Source of the DNA: Bordetella parapertussis
GTDB lineage: Bacteria > Pseudomonadota > Gammaproteobacteria > Burkholderiales > Burkholderiaceae_C
Reading direction: 5' to 3'
Assembly: GCA_945871945.1 (NCBI GenBank)
Contig: CAMBXY010000029.1
Location: forward strand, 1-13,220
Length of the DNA: 13,220 nucleotides
In this document: piece by piece, positions 1 to 9,537 of the stretch
Layout of the letters: every line of letters begins with the position of its first letter
How positions within the stretch are numbered: the stretch's first letter is position 1
Translations under genes and position numbers: made by a program
Notes under the pieces: generated by a model
Databases searched by the model: none
Told to the model about the DNA's origin: nothing
What the model saw: the letters and a program-made list of their open reading frames with translations, nothing else

Positions 1-719
1 GTGGTTTGCACATCTATGCCTTGCGCCACCGCGCTTTGCCATTGCGACTCGGCTTGGGCCACATCGCCGGCAGACACCACGCCCGCCTCATAGCGGTAGC
101 GTGTCAGGGTTAAAGCACGTTCATACGCCGCTTGTGCCAATTCCAGCACGGCTTGTTGGCGCTCGGCGGTTCGCAAAGCGATATAGATTTGCACCAAGCT
201 GGCTTGGGCAGACAAACGTGCCAGTGCCATGTCCTCGCGACTGGCTTGTAAATTGGCTTTGGCCACCTGTGTTTGAGCGTCAATGCGACCCCAGACATCG
301 ATCTCCCACGTCAGGGGTAAGCCAAGACTTAAGCTGTTGGAGGATGCGCCACCGGCGGCGCTGGTCGCCCGTGCTGCGCCCGCATTCAGCGAGACATTGG
401 GAAACAAACTCGCTTGCGCGGCCGCTACGCTGGCCTGCGCTTGACGCACCTTGGCCGACAAAACTTGCAAGTTCAGATTGCCTGATTCAAGTTGCTGTTG
501 CAAATCATCCAGCACCGGGTCTTGAAACAAAGTCCACCAAGCGCGGTCCACCGATTCACCCAAAAGCACGGGGTTTTGCGCTGCGCCAAAAGCCTCAGGC
601 ACGCGTACCGGTGGCCGTTGGCTTGAAGAAGCGGGCGGCTTGAACCAACTGCCACAACCGGTCAACGATAAGCACAGCAACACAACTGCGTAGGAATATC
701 CTGTCTGTCTGTTTTTCAT
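1..719 (-). CDS. RND efflux outer-membrane factor, NodT/OprM-type lipoprotein (partial, C-terminus beyond left edge)
   Basis: This is the N-terminal 239 residues of an outer-membrane efflux channel (OEP family), which would form the trimeric exit duct for the RND pump encoded upstream. The start ATG (717-719) is preceded by a good ribosome binding site, AAGGTG, at 725-730, and overlaps the mdtC stop as ATGA. The protein opens with a short basic segment and a hydrophobic stretch ending in a lipobox, LTGC, so Cys22 is the likely lipidated residue. Next come a family-typical run around residues 60-66 (DRAWWTLF), a Gln/Ala-rich coiled-coil region (QQLESGNLNLQVLSAKVRQA) and the segment LTWEIDVWGRID, characteristic of NodT/OprM channels. 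Family members are usually about 470-500 residues, so roughly half is visible. E. coli mdtABC uses the unlinked TolC, whereas here the channel is the fourth gene of the operon, as opmB is for Pseudomonas muxABC. The family call is firm; the substrate is not known. Confidence 0.93.
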   Translation of the reverse strand, partial: MKNRQTGYSYAVVLLCLSLTGCGSWFKPPASSSQRPPVRVPEAFGAAQNPVLLGESVDRAWWTLFQDPVLDDLQQQLESGNLNLQVLSAKVRQAQASVAAAQASLFPNVSLNAGAARATSAAGGASSNSLSLGLPLTWEIDVWGRIDAQTQVAKANLQASREDMALARLSAQASLVQIYIALRTAERQQAVLELAQAAYERALTLTRYRYEAGVVSAGDVAQAESQWQSAVAQGIDVQT

Positions 720-3700
720 GCCAACACCTTGTCACCACCTTGCCAACGACCACGCATTGCCTCTAAGCCCACAAACACAATCGGCGTGGTGAACAAAGTC
801 AATAACTGACTCAGCACCAAGCCCCCCAACACGGCCAGCCCCAAGGGCTGGCGCAATTCTGAACCCACGCCAAAAGCCAAGGCCAAGGGAATCGCGCCCA
901 GCATGGCCGCCGCGGTGGTCATGAGAATCGGGCGCAAGCGCCGCTGTGCCGCCACATAAATCGCTTGGGCCGGGCTGCGGCCCAGGGCTTGCTGCTGCAA
1001 AGCGACATCGATCATCAAAATCGCGTTCTTTTTCACAATGCCTATGAGCAAGATCACGCCGATCATGGCAATGATGCTGAACTCGGTGCGCATGGCCATC
1101 AGGGTGAGCAAAGCACCCAAGCCCGCAGACGGCAAGGTCGACAAAATGGTCAGGGGATGCAGCAGGTTTTCATACAACACGCCCAAGACCAAATACAGGG
1201 TGAGCAAGGCAAACAGTATCAACCACGGCTGGGTTTCCAACGACTGTTGAAACGCGTTAGCTGTGCCGGCAAAACTGGCGCGCACCGACACCGGCAAGTT
1301 GAGTTGAGCCACGGCTTGGTCGACGGCTTGGGTGGCTTGCGACAAAGACACGCCAGGCGCCAAGCTGAAGCTGAAGGTGTCCGAGGGCACGCCACCTTCA
1401 TGCGACACAGACAAAGCGGTGTTGGTGAGCTCGATGCGGGCAAAGCTGGCAAAGGGCACGGCTTGGCCTTTGTCGTTGATGAACTGCAAGCGGCGCAAAG
1501 ACTCGGCGCTTTGCAAATAAGGCGGGGCCAACTCCATCACCACACGGTACTGGTTCAAAGGGTTGTAAATGATGCCGATTTGGCGCTGGCTGAAAGCATT
1601 GGCCAACACGGTGTCAATGGCTCTGACCGACAAGCCCAAGCGAGCGGCCGCGTCACGGTCAATCACCACCGAGGTTTGCAAACCTCGCTCCTCGTAGTCG
1701 CTGCTGATGTCTTCCAGCTCTTTGAGCTTGCCCAAGGCGCGGCGCAACTTGGGCTCCCATTCACGCAGCTGGGCGAGATCATCGGATTTGATGGTGAACT
1801 CGTATTCGGAAGTGGACGCCCTGGCGCCCACCCGAATATCTTGCACCGGCATTAAAAACAAACGCGCACCCGCCTCTTTGGATAAACGTGCGCGCAAACG
1901 CGCCACCACTTGCTCGGCACTGACGTCGCGTTGATCGCGGGGTTTGAGCGTCATGAACATGCGGGCAGCATTGCGCTGGCCCTCGCCGGTAAAGCCAGTG
2001 ACGGTGAGCACCGCCGGATCGGACTGCACGATGGCCAGCATGGTGTGCAAGCGCTCTTGCATGGCTTGGAACGAGGAGCTTTGGTCGGCACGTATATAGC
2101 CGTTGATGCGGCCCGTGTCTTGCTGCGGAAAAAAACCCTTGGGTATGGCGCGGTACAGCGCCACATTCAAAGCAATCGCTGCGATCAGCACCAACCACAT
2201 CCACCATTGATGGCGCAAAGCCCAAGCCAAGCTGCGCCGGTAAAACAGCAGCCACTTGCTGGGCCGAAGCTTGCGGGCTTGTGCTTTCAAGGGCGACAGC
2301 AATGCAGCGCACATCATGGGCGTGGTGGTCAATGAGACCAGCATGGAAATCAAAATCGCCGATGTCATGACGACCGCGAATTCACGAAACAGCCGACCCA
2401 GCACCCCGCCCATGAACATGATCGGAATGAATACCGCCACCAAAGAAATGCTGATGGCCACCACGGTAAAACCAATCTCACGCGAACCTTCAAAACACGC
2501 TTGGCGTAGCGGCATGCCCCGCTCACGCAGCCGAGTGATGTTCTCGAGCACCACAATCGCATCATCCACCACAAAGCCGGTGGCGATGGTCAAGGCCATC
2601 AAGGTGAGGTTGTTCAAACTCAAACCCAAGAGGTACATCACCACACAGGTGCCCGCCAGCGACAAAGGCAGGGCCACAGCGGGAATGAGTGCGGTTTGCC
2701 AGCGCTTTAAAAACAAACCCACCACCAAAATCACCAGTGCCATGGACAGCGCCAAAGATTTTTGAATCTCCAGCAACGAGGCACGTACCGTGGGCGAACG
2801 GTCTGACACCACCGTCATGGTCACCGCGGCGGGCAAACCCGATTGCAATCTGGGCAGCAGCTCACGCACCCGGTCAACCGCTTCAATCACATTGCCGCCC
2901 GGCTGCAAGTTCAACACCAACAACACAGCAGGTTGTCCCTGGGACACACCATCGGTTCGCAAATCTTGCACCGAATCCAGCACTTGCGCCACATCTTGTA
3001 AGCGCAAGGCCTGCCCATTCACATAGCGCAAGATCAGCGGCGCATAGTCTTGCGCGCTGCGAGCTTGGTCATTGGCTTCGATTTGCCAGGCCAGGTGTTG
3101 GTCTTCAATCACCCCTTTAGGGCGGTGCGCGTTGGTCGCCACCACCGCTTGGCGAACCATTTCTAAAGAAACGCCGTTGGCAGCGAGTTTGTTCGGGTCT
3201 AGCTCAATGCGCACCGCAGGCAATGCACCGCCACCAATGCTGACCTGCCCCACACCATCGACCTGCGACAAGCGTTGCGCCAAAGTGGTGGAGGCCAAGT
3301 CGTACATCTGCCCGCGTGAATAGCTGTCTGACGTCAAAGCCAGAATCAGCATGGGGCTGTCAGCGGGGTTGGCCTTTTTATACGTGGGACGGCTGGGCAT
3401 GCCGGTGGGCAACAAACTTTGCGCGGTGTTGATGGCGGCTTGCACATCCCGCGCTGCGCCATTGACATCGCGGTTGAGTTCAAACTGCAAGGTCACGCGG
3501 GTACTGCCTTGCGAAGAGCTGGACGTCATTTCGGTGACGCCAGCGATATTGCCCAAGACCCGCTCCAAAGGCGTAGCCACTGTAGAAGCCATGGTTTCGG
3601 GGCTGGCACCCGGCAAACTGGCCGACACCGAGATGGTGGGGAAGTTGACCTGCGGCAAAGGCGCCACAGGCAACTGCATATAGGCCAACACACCCGCCAT

Positions 3701-3766
3701 GGCCAAACCCAAACTCAGCAAGCTGGTGGCTACCGGTCGGTTGATAAAGACCGCAGAAAAATTCAT
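716..3766 (-). CDS. mdtC: RND multidrug efflux permease subunit, MdtC/MuxC type
   Basis: Inner-membrane proton/drug antiporter of the HAE1 RND family, 1016 residues, expected to assemble with the adjacent MdtB-like protein into a mixed permease trimer. The sequence follows MdtC closely: the opening [39 protein letters not shown], and [10 protein letters not shown] in the periplasmic part. The TM4 proton-relay acidic pair is present as D401-D402 ([13 protein letters not shown]), and the TM10 lysines are K912-K913 ([12 protein letters not shown]). I chose the ATG at 3764-3766 because it makes an ATGA overlap with the mdtB stop and places the first transmembrane segment at the usual distance. 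The reading frame stays open 25 codons further upstream, but those codons lie inside mdtB in another frame. No strong ribosome binding site precedes the start, so translational coupling to mdtB is likely. Its stop overlaps the start of the outer-membrane channel gene. In known systems the pair exports compounds such as novobiocin and bile salts; substrates here are unknown. Confidence 0.96.
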   Translation of the reverse strand: MNFSAVFINRPVATSLLSLGLAMAGVLAYMQLPVAPLPQVNFPTISVSASLPGASPETMASTVATPLERVLGNIAGVTEMTSSSSQGSTRVTLQFELNRDVNGAARDVQAAINTAQSLLPTGMPSRPTYKKANPADSPMLILALTSDSYSRGQMYDLASTTLAQRLSQVDGVGQVSIGGGALPAVRIELDPNKLAANGVSLEMVRQAVVATNAHRPKGVIEDQHLAWQIEANDQARSAQDYAPLILRYVNGQALRLQDVAQVLDSVQDLRTDGVSQGQPAVLLVLNLQPGGNVIEAVDRVRELLPRLQSGLPAAVTMTVVSDRSPTVRASLLEIQKSLALSMALVILVVGLFLKRWQTALIPAVALPLSLAGTCVVMYLLGLSLNNLTLMALTIATGFVVDDAIVVLENITRLRERGMPLRQACFEGSREIGFTVVAISISLVAVFIPIMFMGGVLGRLFREFAVVMTSAILISMLVSLTTTPMMCAALLSPLKAQARKLRPSKWLLFYRRSLAWALRHQWWMWLVLIAAIALNVALYRAIPKGFFPQQDTGRINGYIRADQSSSFQAMQERLHTMLAIVQSDPAVLTVTGFTGEGQRNAARMFMTLKPRDQRDVSAEQVVARLRARLSKEAGARLFLMPVQDIRVGARASTSEYEFTIKSDDLAQLREWEPKLRRALGKLKELEDISSDYEERGLQTSVVIDRDAAARLGLSVRAIDTVLANAFSQRQIGIIYNPLNQYRVVMELAPPYLQSAESLRRLQFINDKGQAVPFASFARIELTNTALSVSHEGGVPSDTFSFSLAPGVSLSQATQAVDQAVAQLNLPVSVRASFAGTANAFQQSLETQPWLILFALLTLYLVLGVLYENLLHPLTILSTLPSAGLGALLTLMAMRTEFSIIAMIGVILLIGIVKKNAILMIDVALQQQALGRSPAQAIYVAAQRRLRPILMTTAAAMLGAIPLALAFGVGSELRQPLGLAVLGGLVLSQLLTLFTTPIVFVGLEAMRGRWQGGDKVLA

Positions 3767-6700
3767 GGCAGCGAGGCGCGACGACGCGCCCAAGCGTCGA
3801 GTTTGAGGTAAATCACTGGCGTGGTGAACAGCGTCAACCACTGGCTCAAAATCAAACCGCCCACCAAGGTCACACCCAAGGGATGGCGCAACTCACTGCC
3901 CACACCGCTGCCCAGCATCAGCGGCAAAGCACCCAGCAATGCGCACATGGTGGTCATCAAAATCGGGCGAAAGCGCAGCAAGCAGGCTTGGACAATTGCT
4001 TCGCGTGCTGGCATGCCTTGGTGACGCTGGGCATCCAGCGCAAAGTCGATCATCATGATGGCGTTTTTCTTCACAATGCCAATCAGCAAAACAATGCCAA
4101 TGACCGCAATCAAACCCAACTCAATACGTGCTGCCAGCAAAGCCAACAAAGCACCCAGGGCAGCCGAGGGCAGGGTAGACAAAATCGTGACCGGGTGTAT
4201 ATAGCTTTCGTACAGCACGCCCAAAACAATGTACATGGTGACCACCGCCGCCAACACCAGCCACAAGCTGCTGAGCAAGGAGGCTTTGAAAGCCAAAGCC
4301 GCGCCCTCAAAGCGCGTCTCGATAGAAGCAGGAACGCCTTCCTCGGCAACCAAGGCTTGCCAATGCCGCTCTATGGCTTGCACCGCCTCGCCAAGCGACG
4401 CCCCAGCAGCCGGCTTGAACGACAGGGTGACCGCCGGAAATTGCGCCACATGCAAGATGCTCAGCAGTGCCGCGCGCTCCTCCACTTTGGCCACGCTGCT
4501 GAGCGGCACTTGCGTGCCATTCAGCGAAGGCACATGCAAGCGCGACAAAGCCGCAAGCCCTTGGCGCTCTGGGTCTTGCACCTCCAGCACCACGCGGTAC
4601 TGGTTGCTTTGGGTGAAGATGGTGGAGACCAAACGCTGTCCGAAGGCGTTGTAGAGCGCGTTATCGATGGCCAAGACGCTCACCCCCAAACGCGCAGCGG
4701 CTTCTCGGTCGATTTGCACATAGGCTTGCAAGCCTTGGTCTTGGTAATCGGACGCCACCTCGGCCAGCGCAGGGTCTTGGCGCAAGCGCTCTTGCAGTCG
4801 CCCAGACCACTGGCCCAGCGCAGGACCATCGGGGCCGCTGAGTAGAAAACGAAATTGGTTGCGCGCTACGCGGTCATCCAAGCTCAAATCTTGCAAGGGC
4901 TGCAAGAAAACCTGTAAGCCCGGGATTTGGTTGCCGAGTCGGGTCAGCCGCTCTAAGGTTTGCTGCAAGCCCTCTGAACGCTCGGACTTGGGCTTGAAGT
5001 TCAAGGTCATGCGCCCGGCATTCACACTGGCATTCGGGCCATCAACACCAATGAAAGAGGTGAGGCTTTGCACCGCAGGGTCTTGCAAGAAAAGTCGGGC
5101 CAGCGCTTGTTGTCGTTGCGACATGGCCTCGATAGAACTCGACTGCGTGCCTTCGGTGATGACTTGCACCGCACCCGTGTCTTGCAAAGGGAAAAAGCCT
5201 TTGGGGCTGATGAGATACGCCACGACGGTCAAGACCAGCGTCAAGGCAAAGGTGGCAAGTGTGGCCAAAGGTCTGTCCAGCACCCAGTTCAAACCGAGGG
5301 CGTAAACATCAATCAAGCGCTGCAACCAAGCGCTGTTGCCTAGGGTGCTGTGGTCGGTGGTGTCCACACGCAAGACATGGGCGCACAACATGGGTGTGAG
5401 GGTCAGCGAGACCACCGCAGAAATCAAAATCGCCACAGCCAAAGTGATGGCGAACTCGTGAAACAAACGCCCTACCACATCGCCCATGAACAACAAGGGA
5501 ATCAGCACCGCGATCAGCGAAAACGTCAGCGACACAATGGTGAAACCGATTTGACGCGCCCCTTCAATGGCGGCTTCCAACGGTGAACGCGGTCTGTCGG
5601 GGTCTTGCAAAACACGGGCAATATTTTCAATCATCACAATCGCGTCATCGACCACAAAACCGGTGGCCACTGTCAACGCCATAAGGGTCAGGTTGTTGAT
5701 GGAAAAACCCGCCAAATACATCACCGCAAAAGTGCCCACCAGCGACAAAGGCACCACCACGGCGGGAACCATGGTGGCGGCGGCGCTGCGTAAAAACAAA
5801 AAGATCACCATCACCACCAAGGCCACTGACAACAACAACTCGAACTGCACAGCATGGACCGAAGCGCGTATGGTGGTGGTGCGGTCGGTCATCACTTGCA
5901 CATCCAAACTCGGCGGCAATGCCGCACGCAATGCCGGCAACAAGGCCTGCACGCGAGCCACGGTTTCAATCACATTCGCGCCCGGTTGGCGCTGGATATT
6001 CAAGATGATGGCGGGCTGGGTATTGGCCCAAGCAAACAAACGGTTGTTCTGCGGTGCGTCAACGATTGCCGCCACATCGCGCAAACGCAAAGGGTTGCCG
6101 TTTTTGTAGGCCAACACCAAGTTTCCATAGTCTTCTACCGATTGCAACTGGTCGTTGGCATCCAAGCTGGAGGCACGTGCTGGCCCATCGAAACTGCCCT
6201 TGGCCATGCTCACATTGGCTTGGTTGATGGCGCTTCGCACATCTTCCAGCGAGAAGCCTGCCGCGCTCAGGGCTTGGCTGTTGACCTGCACCCGCACGGC
6301 TGGGCGTTGGGCGCCGGCGATACTGACCAAACCGACGCCAGCGACTTGCGACAAACGCATGGCCAAGCGGTTTTCCACCATGTCATGCACACGCGTGATG
6401 GGCAGCGAGGGCGAACTGATGGCCAAGGTCAAGACCGCAGCATCGGCTGGGTTGACCTTGCTGTAGGACGGGGGCATGGGCAAATCGCTGGGCAAGACGC
6501 TGGTGGCAGCGTTGATCGCGGCTTGCACCTGTTGCTCGGCCACATCGAGAGGCAGCTTGAGCGTGAACCTCAGAGTGATCACCGATGCACCACCCGAACT
6601 CACCGAGGTCATTTGATCCAAGCCAGGCATTTGGCCGAGTTGTCGCTCGAGGGGCGCGGTGACGGTGGCGGTCATCACCTCGGGACTTGCGCCTGGGTAC

Positions 6701-6849
6701 AGGGTGTTGATCTGAATCGTCGGGTAATCAATTTGCGGCAAGGAGGCCACCGGCAAAAGGCGGTAAGCCAAAGCACCTGACAACAAAAGTGCCAGCATCA
6801 GCAAGGAAGTTGCCACCGGCCGCAAAATAAACAAACGCGACAGGTTCAT
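3763..6849 (-). CDS. mdtB: RND multidrug efflux permease subunit, MdtB/MuxB type
   Basis: Inner-membrane RND permease of 1028 residues, full length for the family, and the partner of the MdtC-like protein encoded next. MdtB-type signatures include [20 protein letters not shown] at the N-terminus, [31 protein letters not shown] in the second half, and [20 protein letters not shown] near the C-terminus. The proton-relay pair is D401-D402 ([14 protein letters not shown]) and the TM10 lysines are K927-K928 ([15 protein letters not shown]), so both halves of the relay are intact. In E. coli the functional permease is a heterotrimer of MdtB and MdtC, and I infer the same here. The start ATG (6847-6849) overlaps the mdtA stop as ATGA, and the stop overlaps the mdtC start in the same way. 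No good ribosome binding site is visible just before the start. The two permease genes align in register 3083 bases apart, which fits an old tandem duplication. Confidence 0.97.
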   Translation of the reverse strand: MNLSRLFILRPVATSLLMLALLLSGALAYRLLPVASLPQIDYPTIQINTLYPGASPEVMTATVTAPLERQLGQMPGLDQMTSVSSGGASVITLRFTLKLPLDVAEQQVQAAINAATSVLPSDLPMPPSYSKVNPADAAVLTLAISSPSLPITRVHDMVENRLAMRLSQVAGVGLVSIAGAQRPAVRVQVNSQALSAAGFSLEDVRSAINQANVSMAKGSFDGPARASSLDANDQLQSVEDYGNLVLAYKNGNPLRLRDVAAIVDAPQNNRLFAWANTQPAIILNIQRQPGANVIETVARVQALLPALRAALPPSLDVQVMTDRTTTIRASVHAVQFELLLSVALVVMVIFLFLRSAAATMVPAVVVPLSLVGTFAVMYLAGFSINNLTLMALTVATGFVVDDAIVMIENIARVLQDPDRPRSPLEAAIEGARQIGFTIVSLTFSLIAVLIPLLFMGDVVGRLFHEFAITLAVAILISAVVSLTLTPMLCAHVLRVDTTDHSTLGNSAWLQRLIDVYALGLNWVLDRPLATLATFALTLVLTVVAYLISPKGFFPLQDTGAVQVITEGTQSSSIEAMSQRQQALARLFLQDPAVQSLTSFIGVDGPNASVNAGRMTLNFKPKSERSEGLQQTLERLTRLGNQIPGLQVFLQPLQDLSLDDRVARNQFRFLLSGPDGPALGQWSGRLQERLRQDPALAEVASDYQDQGLQAYVQIDREAAARLGVSVLAIDNALYNAFGQRLVSTIFTQSNQYRVVLEVQDPERQGLAALSRLHVPSLNGTQVPLSSVAKVEERAALLSILHVAQFPAVTLSFKPAAGASLGEAVQAIERHWQALVAEEGVPASIETRFEGAALAFKASLLSSLWLVLAAVVTMYIVLGVLYESYIHPVTILSTLPSAALGALLALLAARIELGLIAVIGIVLLIGIVKKNAIMMIDFALDAQRHQGMPAREAIVQACLLRFRPILMTTMCALLGALPLMLGSGVGSELRHPLGVTLVGGLILSQWLTLFTTPVIYLKLDAWARRRASLP

Positions 6850-8132
6850 GGCTTGGCCGCTTTCACCACCTCCACGCCACTGCCGTTGCGCAAACGGTCG
6901 GCGCCATCGGTGATGACTTGTTGGCCCGCTTTCAGGTCGGCAATGACTGCCTGCCAGTCACCCTCTACCGCCTCGAGTTGCACAGCTTGAACTTGCACGG
7001 TGTTATCGGCCTGCACCACATAGACAAACGTGCCTGCCGCGCCGCGTTGCACGGCTTGTACCGGCACCACCAATGCATTTTTCAAAGTGTCGAGTTGCAA
7101 ACGGATATTGGCAAACTGATTGGGGAACAAACTGCCGTCACGGTTATCCAAAGTGGCTTTGAGACGCAAAGTGCCCGTAGCCACATCGATGGCGTTATCG
7201 GTGGTGCTGACGCGCCCTTGGGCCAAACGGATTTTTTGATCGCGGTCCCAAGCCTCCACAGCCAAAGCTTTGCCCAATTTCAATTGCCGCATGATCAAAG
7301 GCACGTGTATCTCGGGCACCGAAAACACCACCGCCATGGGCTGGGTTTGGGTGATGCTGACCACGCCATTGGGGTCGCTGGCGCGCACCAAGCTGCCCAA
7401 CTCGACTTGCTTGAGGCCTAAGCGTCCGCTGATAGGAGCGGTGACGCGGGTGTAGGACAACTGCAACTTGGCAAGATCGATTTGCGCTTGGTCAGCCTGC
7501 ACCGTGCCTTGCAACTGACGCACCAAGGCCGCTTGTGTTTCCACTTGTTGTCTGGCAATCGCGTCTTTGCTGAGCAAGTCTTGGTAGCGCTGCAAATCGA
7601 GCTCGGCGTTTTTTAAAAGCGCGGTATCTCTGGCCCATTGGCCTTGGGCTTGGTTGAGCTGCGCATCAAAAGGGCGTGAATCTATTTCGGCCAACAACTG
7701 TCCGGCTTGCACATACTGACCCTCGGTGAACCGCAGGGCTTTGAGTTCGCCATCGACCTTGGCACGCACCACAGCGGTATTGAGCGCCATCAAAGTACCC
7801 GCAGCTTGCACGGTGAAACGCACATCCCTGTTGCGTACTTCGCCCACGCTGACCGGCGTTTTGCGCGAGCCTTCACCACCGCCTTTGCTGCCCTTACCGT
7901 CCTTGCCGCCTCTGGCGTCTTGGCCAATTTTGCCGCCCTCTGGCTTGGCGCGGCCGTCGGCAGAAGCTGTGACTTCTTCCCCACCCAAGAGGGTGCTGAG
8001 CTTGTTTTTGATCTCTGGGTAAAACCAGCTTGCGGCAAATGCCATCACTGCCAAGACTGACAGCAGCCACAGCTTGCTCGCACCATTTTGATTTGGTGAG
8101 ATTGCGCTGAATGGGTTGAACTTCTTATCCAT
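6846..8132 (-). CDS. mdtA: RND efflux membrane fusion (periplasmic adaptor) protein, MdtA/MuxA type
   Basis: Periplasmic adaptor of 428 residues that would bridge the MdtB/MdtC permease and the outer-membrane channel. One N-terminal membrane segment (about residues 20-38) acts as an uncleaved anchor; no lipobox is seen. Residues about 60-92 form an unusual Gly/Lys/Arg-rich, low-complexity linker. Then come the first half of the lipoyl domain (about 118-150, with [20 protein letters not shown]), an alpha-hairpin (about 155-225), the second lipoyl half ([16 protein letters not shown], 231-246), a beta-barrel (about 260-340) containing VEAWDRD, and the membrane-proximal domain with [13 protein letters not shown] and [10 protein letters not shown]. 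Family members of the MdtA group are about 400-430 residues. The start ATG lies at 8130-8132 with no clear ribosome binding site in the preceding bases. The gene begins 28 bp after the DUF2905 stop and ends in a 4-bp overlap with mdtB. There is little room for a dedicated promoter in the gap. Confidence 0.95.
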   Translation of the reverse strand: MDKKFNPFSAISPNQNGASKLWLLSVLAVMAFAASWFYPEIKNKLSTLLGGEEVTASADGRAKPEGGKIGQDARGGKDGKGSKGGGEGSRKTPVSVGEVRNRDVRFTVQAAGTLMALNTAVVRAKVDGELKALRFTEGQYVQAGQLLAEIDSRPFDAQLNQAQGQWARDTALLKNAELDLQRYQDLLSKDAIARQQVETQAALVRQLQGTVQADQAQIDLAKLQLSYTRVTAPISGRLGLKQVELGSLVRASDPNGVVSITQTQPMAVVFSVPEIHVPLIMRQLKLGKALAVEAWDRDQKIRLAQGRVSTTDNAIDVATGTLRLKATLDNRDGSLFPNQFANIRLQLDTLKNALVVPVQAVQRGAAGTFVYVVQADNTVQVQAVQLEAVEGDWQAVIADLKAGQQVITDGADRLRNGSGVEVVKAAKP

Positions 8133-8160
8133 GCGGTCATGTTAACTGCCGCGAATGTCC

Positions 8161-8355
8161 CTAGAGTAAGCGTGACAAACCTGCACACACCATACTCAGA
8201 ATGATGGTGGTGGTTAAAGGAATAAAGAACTCGCGCCCAAACAAGCGAAAACGAAAATCGCCTGGCAAGCGACCGAAGCCGAGTTTGTGCAACCAAGGCA
8301 TAACGCTTTGAATCAACAACAAGGCCAAGAAAACCACAATCAACCAACGAAACAT
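8161..8355 (-). CDS. DUF2905 family small membrane protein
   Basis: A 64-residue protein with two hydrophobic segments, at the N-terminus (about residues 3-19) and the C-terminus (about 46-61), separated by a basic stretch containing the family hallmark LGFGRLPGDFRFR (residues 25-37). This pattern matches DUF2905, small inner-membrane proteins of unknown function that are common in bacteria. The frame is open upstream to 8463, but those codons overlap the end of the methyltransferase gene. I start at the ATG at 8353-8355, which gives the normal family length and lies only 4 bp after the methyltransferase stop. An AGG about 12 bases upstream is a possible weak ribosome binding site. It sits between the methyltransferase and the efflux operon on the same strand and is probably co-transcribed with at least the former. 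No function is inferred. Confidence 0.88.
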   Translation of the reverse strand: MFRWLIVVFLALLLIQSVMPWLHKLGFGRLPGDFRFRLFGREFFIPLTTTIILSMVCAGLSRLL

Positions 8356-8359
8356 GTGT

Positions 8360-9448
8360 TCACAACCTGTGCGTTCTGTCACCTTGCACAAAGCCCAAAG
8401 GCTGCCAAATTTCGCCACGCCCAAAGGCGATAACTTTGAACAACTCACCCATCTCGTGTTCAAGCATCAGTTTTTGCGCCATGGCCTTGTCTTGCATTGA
8501 GGCATTTTCTAGCAATCCCAGCAAGCCGCTGTTGATAAGGAAATGCCCTTGGCTGGTGTAACCCAAGACCTCTAAGCCCACCTCACGTGCTGCCAAGGCC
8601 ACGCCGGTGAAGTTGATGTGTGCGGTGATGTCCTTGCGACCCACATCTTGCAAAGGGTCGCTGTCGCTCAGGTGCGCTTGGTGGCACATCAATGTGCCCA
8701 TATGGCGTTGCTCGTGGTAGTACTCGGCCTCTGGAAAACCATAGTCGATGAGAAACATCGCACCGCGTTGCAAACGCTCGCCGACACTGCGCACAAAAGC
8801 CTCGGCCTGTGGGTGTATTTCAGTCAGGTAATCGTATTCGCCGGCAATCTCCACAGGCGGGCGCTCGTCAGTGGGTTGGTCTTGCCAATCAAAACAGCTT
8901 TCTGCCTCACGCCACACCACGCCTCTTTCATGCCAAATACCGGCACTGCGCTGCAACAAGCGCACGGGCATGGCGTCCAGCACCTCATTGCCCAACACCA
9001 CGGCTTGTATGCTGTCGGGCAACTCATTCACCCACCTGACTTGCTGGCCAAAAGCCGCCAAGGTTTGCGCTTGGCGTTCGCGCAAGGCCGCCGAGACCTC
9101 GACAATGGTGTAGGTTTTCACTTGCTCGCCCAAGGCCGAGAGCAGCTGCAAAGCAAGTGTGCCGTTGCCCGCACCGAACTCAAGCACCTCATTGTTGTGG
9201 GTATGCACCAAGGCTTCTTTGACACTGCACGCCAAGCTTGTGCCGAAATAAGAAGACATCTCGGGGGCCGTCACAAAATCACTGCCCGAGGCTGGCATGC
9301 GGCCAATCTGACCTTGCCGCGCAGCGTAGTAGCCCAAACCCGGCGCGTACAAGGCCAGCGCCATGAACCGGTCAAAGGGCAACCAACCCCCAGCCGCCTG
9401 CATGAACTGTTTGATTTTTGTCGTCAGCGAAGACGCTTGAGCAGTCAT
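8360..9448 (-). CDS. Class I SAM-dependent methyltransferase, MidA/NDUFAF7 family (COG1565)
   Basis: A 362-residue protein of the Methyltransf_28 family (formerly DUF185). The family pattern is complete: GGWLPFDRFMALALYAPGLG (residues 20-39), GSDFVTAPEMSSYFG (55-69), the SAM-binding motif I LEFGAGNGTLA (89-99), an acidic VEVSAALRE strand end (116-124), GNEVLDAMPVR (153-163), and the late signature QDVGRKDITAHINFTG (267-282). The eukaryotic homologue NDUFAF7 dimethylates an arginine of the complex I subunit NDUFS2 during assembly. Whether bacterial members do the same to NuoD or another target is not settled, so the substrate is left open. The start ATG (9446-9448) is chosen because it fits the normal family N-terminus; there is no recognisable ribosome binding site before it. 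It is the first gene of the minus-strand run and is divergent from the SDR gene across 106 bp. Confidence 0.93.
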   Translation of the reverse strand: MTAQASSLTTKIKQFMQAAGGWLPFDRFMALALYAPGLGYYAARQGQIGRMPASGSDFVTAPEMSSYFGTSLACSVKEALVHTHNNEVLEFGAGNGTLALQLLSALGEQVKTYTIVEVSAALRERQAQTLAAFGQQVRWVNELPDSIQAVVLGNEVLDAMPVRLLQRSAGIWHERGVVWREAESCFDWQDQPTDERPPVEIAGEYDYLTEIHPQAEAFVRSVGERLQRGAMFLIDYGFPEAEYYHEQRHMGTLMCHQAHLSDSDPLQDVGRKDITAHINFTGVALAAREVGLEVLGYTSQGHFLINSGLLGLLENASMQDKAMAQKLMLEHEMGELFKVIAFGRGEIWQPLGFVQGDRTHRL

Positions 9449-9537
9449 AATTCAAGTGGCCCAGAAGTCTGTGGGTGATTGTATGGCTCGCAAAATGGAT
9501 GCAGGGGATGCTGAAAGCAGTGATGAAACTTGAATTA
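9448..9537. repeat. Perfect 10-bp inverted repeat, arms 9448-9457 and 9528-9537
   Basis: The left arm TAATTCAAGT (9448-9457) and the right arm ACTTGAATTA (9528-9537) are exact reverse complements separated by 70 bases. Read in the direction of each gene, ACTTGAATTA stands in front of both divergent starts: its last base is the A of the methyltransferase ATG on the minus strand, and it ends 17 bases before the SDR ATG on the plus strand. The symmetry would suit paired operator or promoter elements. The arms are too far apart to form a stable terminator, and a chance repeat in an AT-rich gap is possible. Confidence 0.5.

Noticed and set aside
101..643. 180-codon plus-strand open frame at the left edge
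   Set aside because: The minus strand here encodes the outer-membrane lipoprotein with lipobox and OEP signatures; the plus-strand product has no recognisable features.
965..1855. 296-codon plus-strand open frame opposite mdtC
   Set aside because: It lies wholly within a well-supported permease gene, and its product is rich in His, Gln, Gly and Arg with no domain, as expected of an antisense shadow.
3767..3841. 25-codon N-terminal extension of mdtC
   Set aside because: The extra codons lie in the end of mdtB in another frame, do not resemble RND N-termini, and the ATGA start matches the family length.
3883..4845. 320-codon plus-strand open frame opposite mdtB
   Set aside because: Antisense to conserved mdtB sequence, Gln/His/Arg-rich, no recognisable motif or ribosome binding site.
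5854..6780. 308-codon plus-strand open frame opposite mdtB
   Set aside because: Same situation: a shadow of the mdtB N-terminal half with biased composition and no family resemblance.
8045..8140. Out-of-frame ATG 8 bases before mdtA opening a 31-codon frame
   Set aside because: No ribosome binding site, no recognisable product, and it runs inside mdtA; most likely chance.
8356..8463. 36-codon N-terminal extension of the DUF2905 gene
   Set aside because: It overlaps the methyltransferase C-terminus, is not hydrophobic, and DUF2905 proteins normally begin at the later Met.
8618..9478. 286-codon plus-strand open frame opposite the methyltransferase
   Set aside because: The opposite strand encodes complete methyltransferase motifs; this frame has none and would also fill the divergent promoter region.
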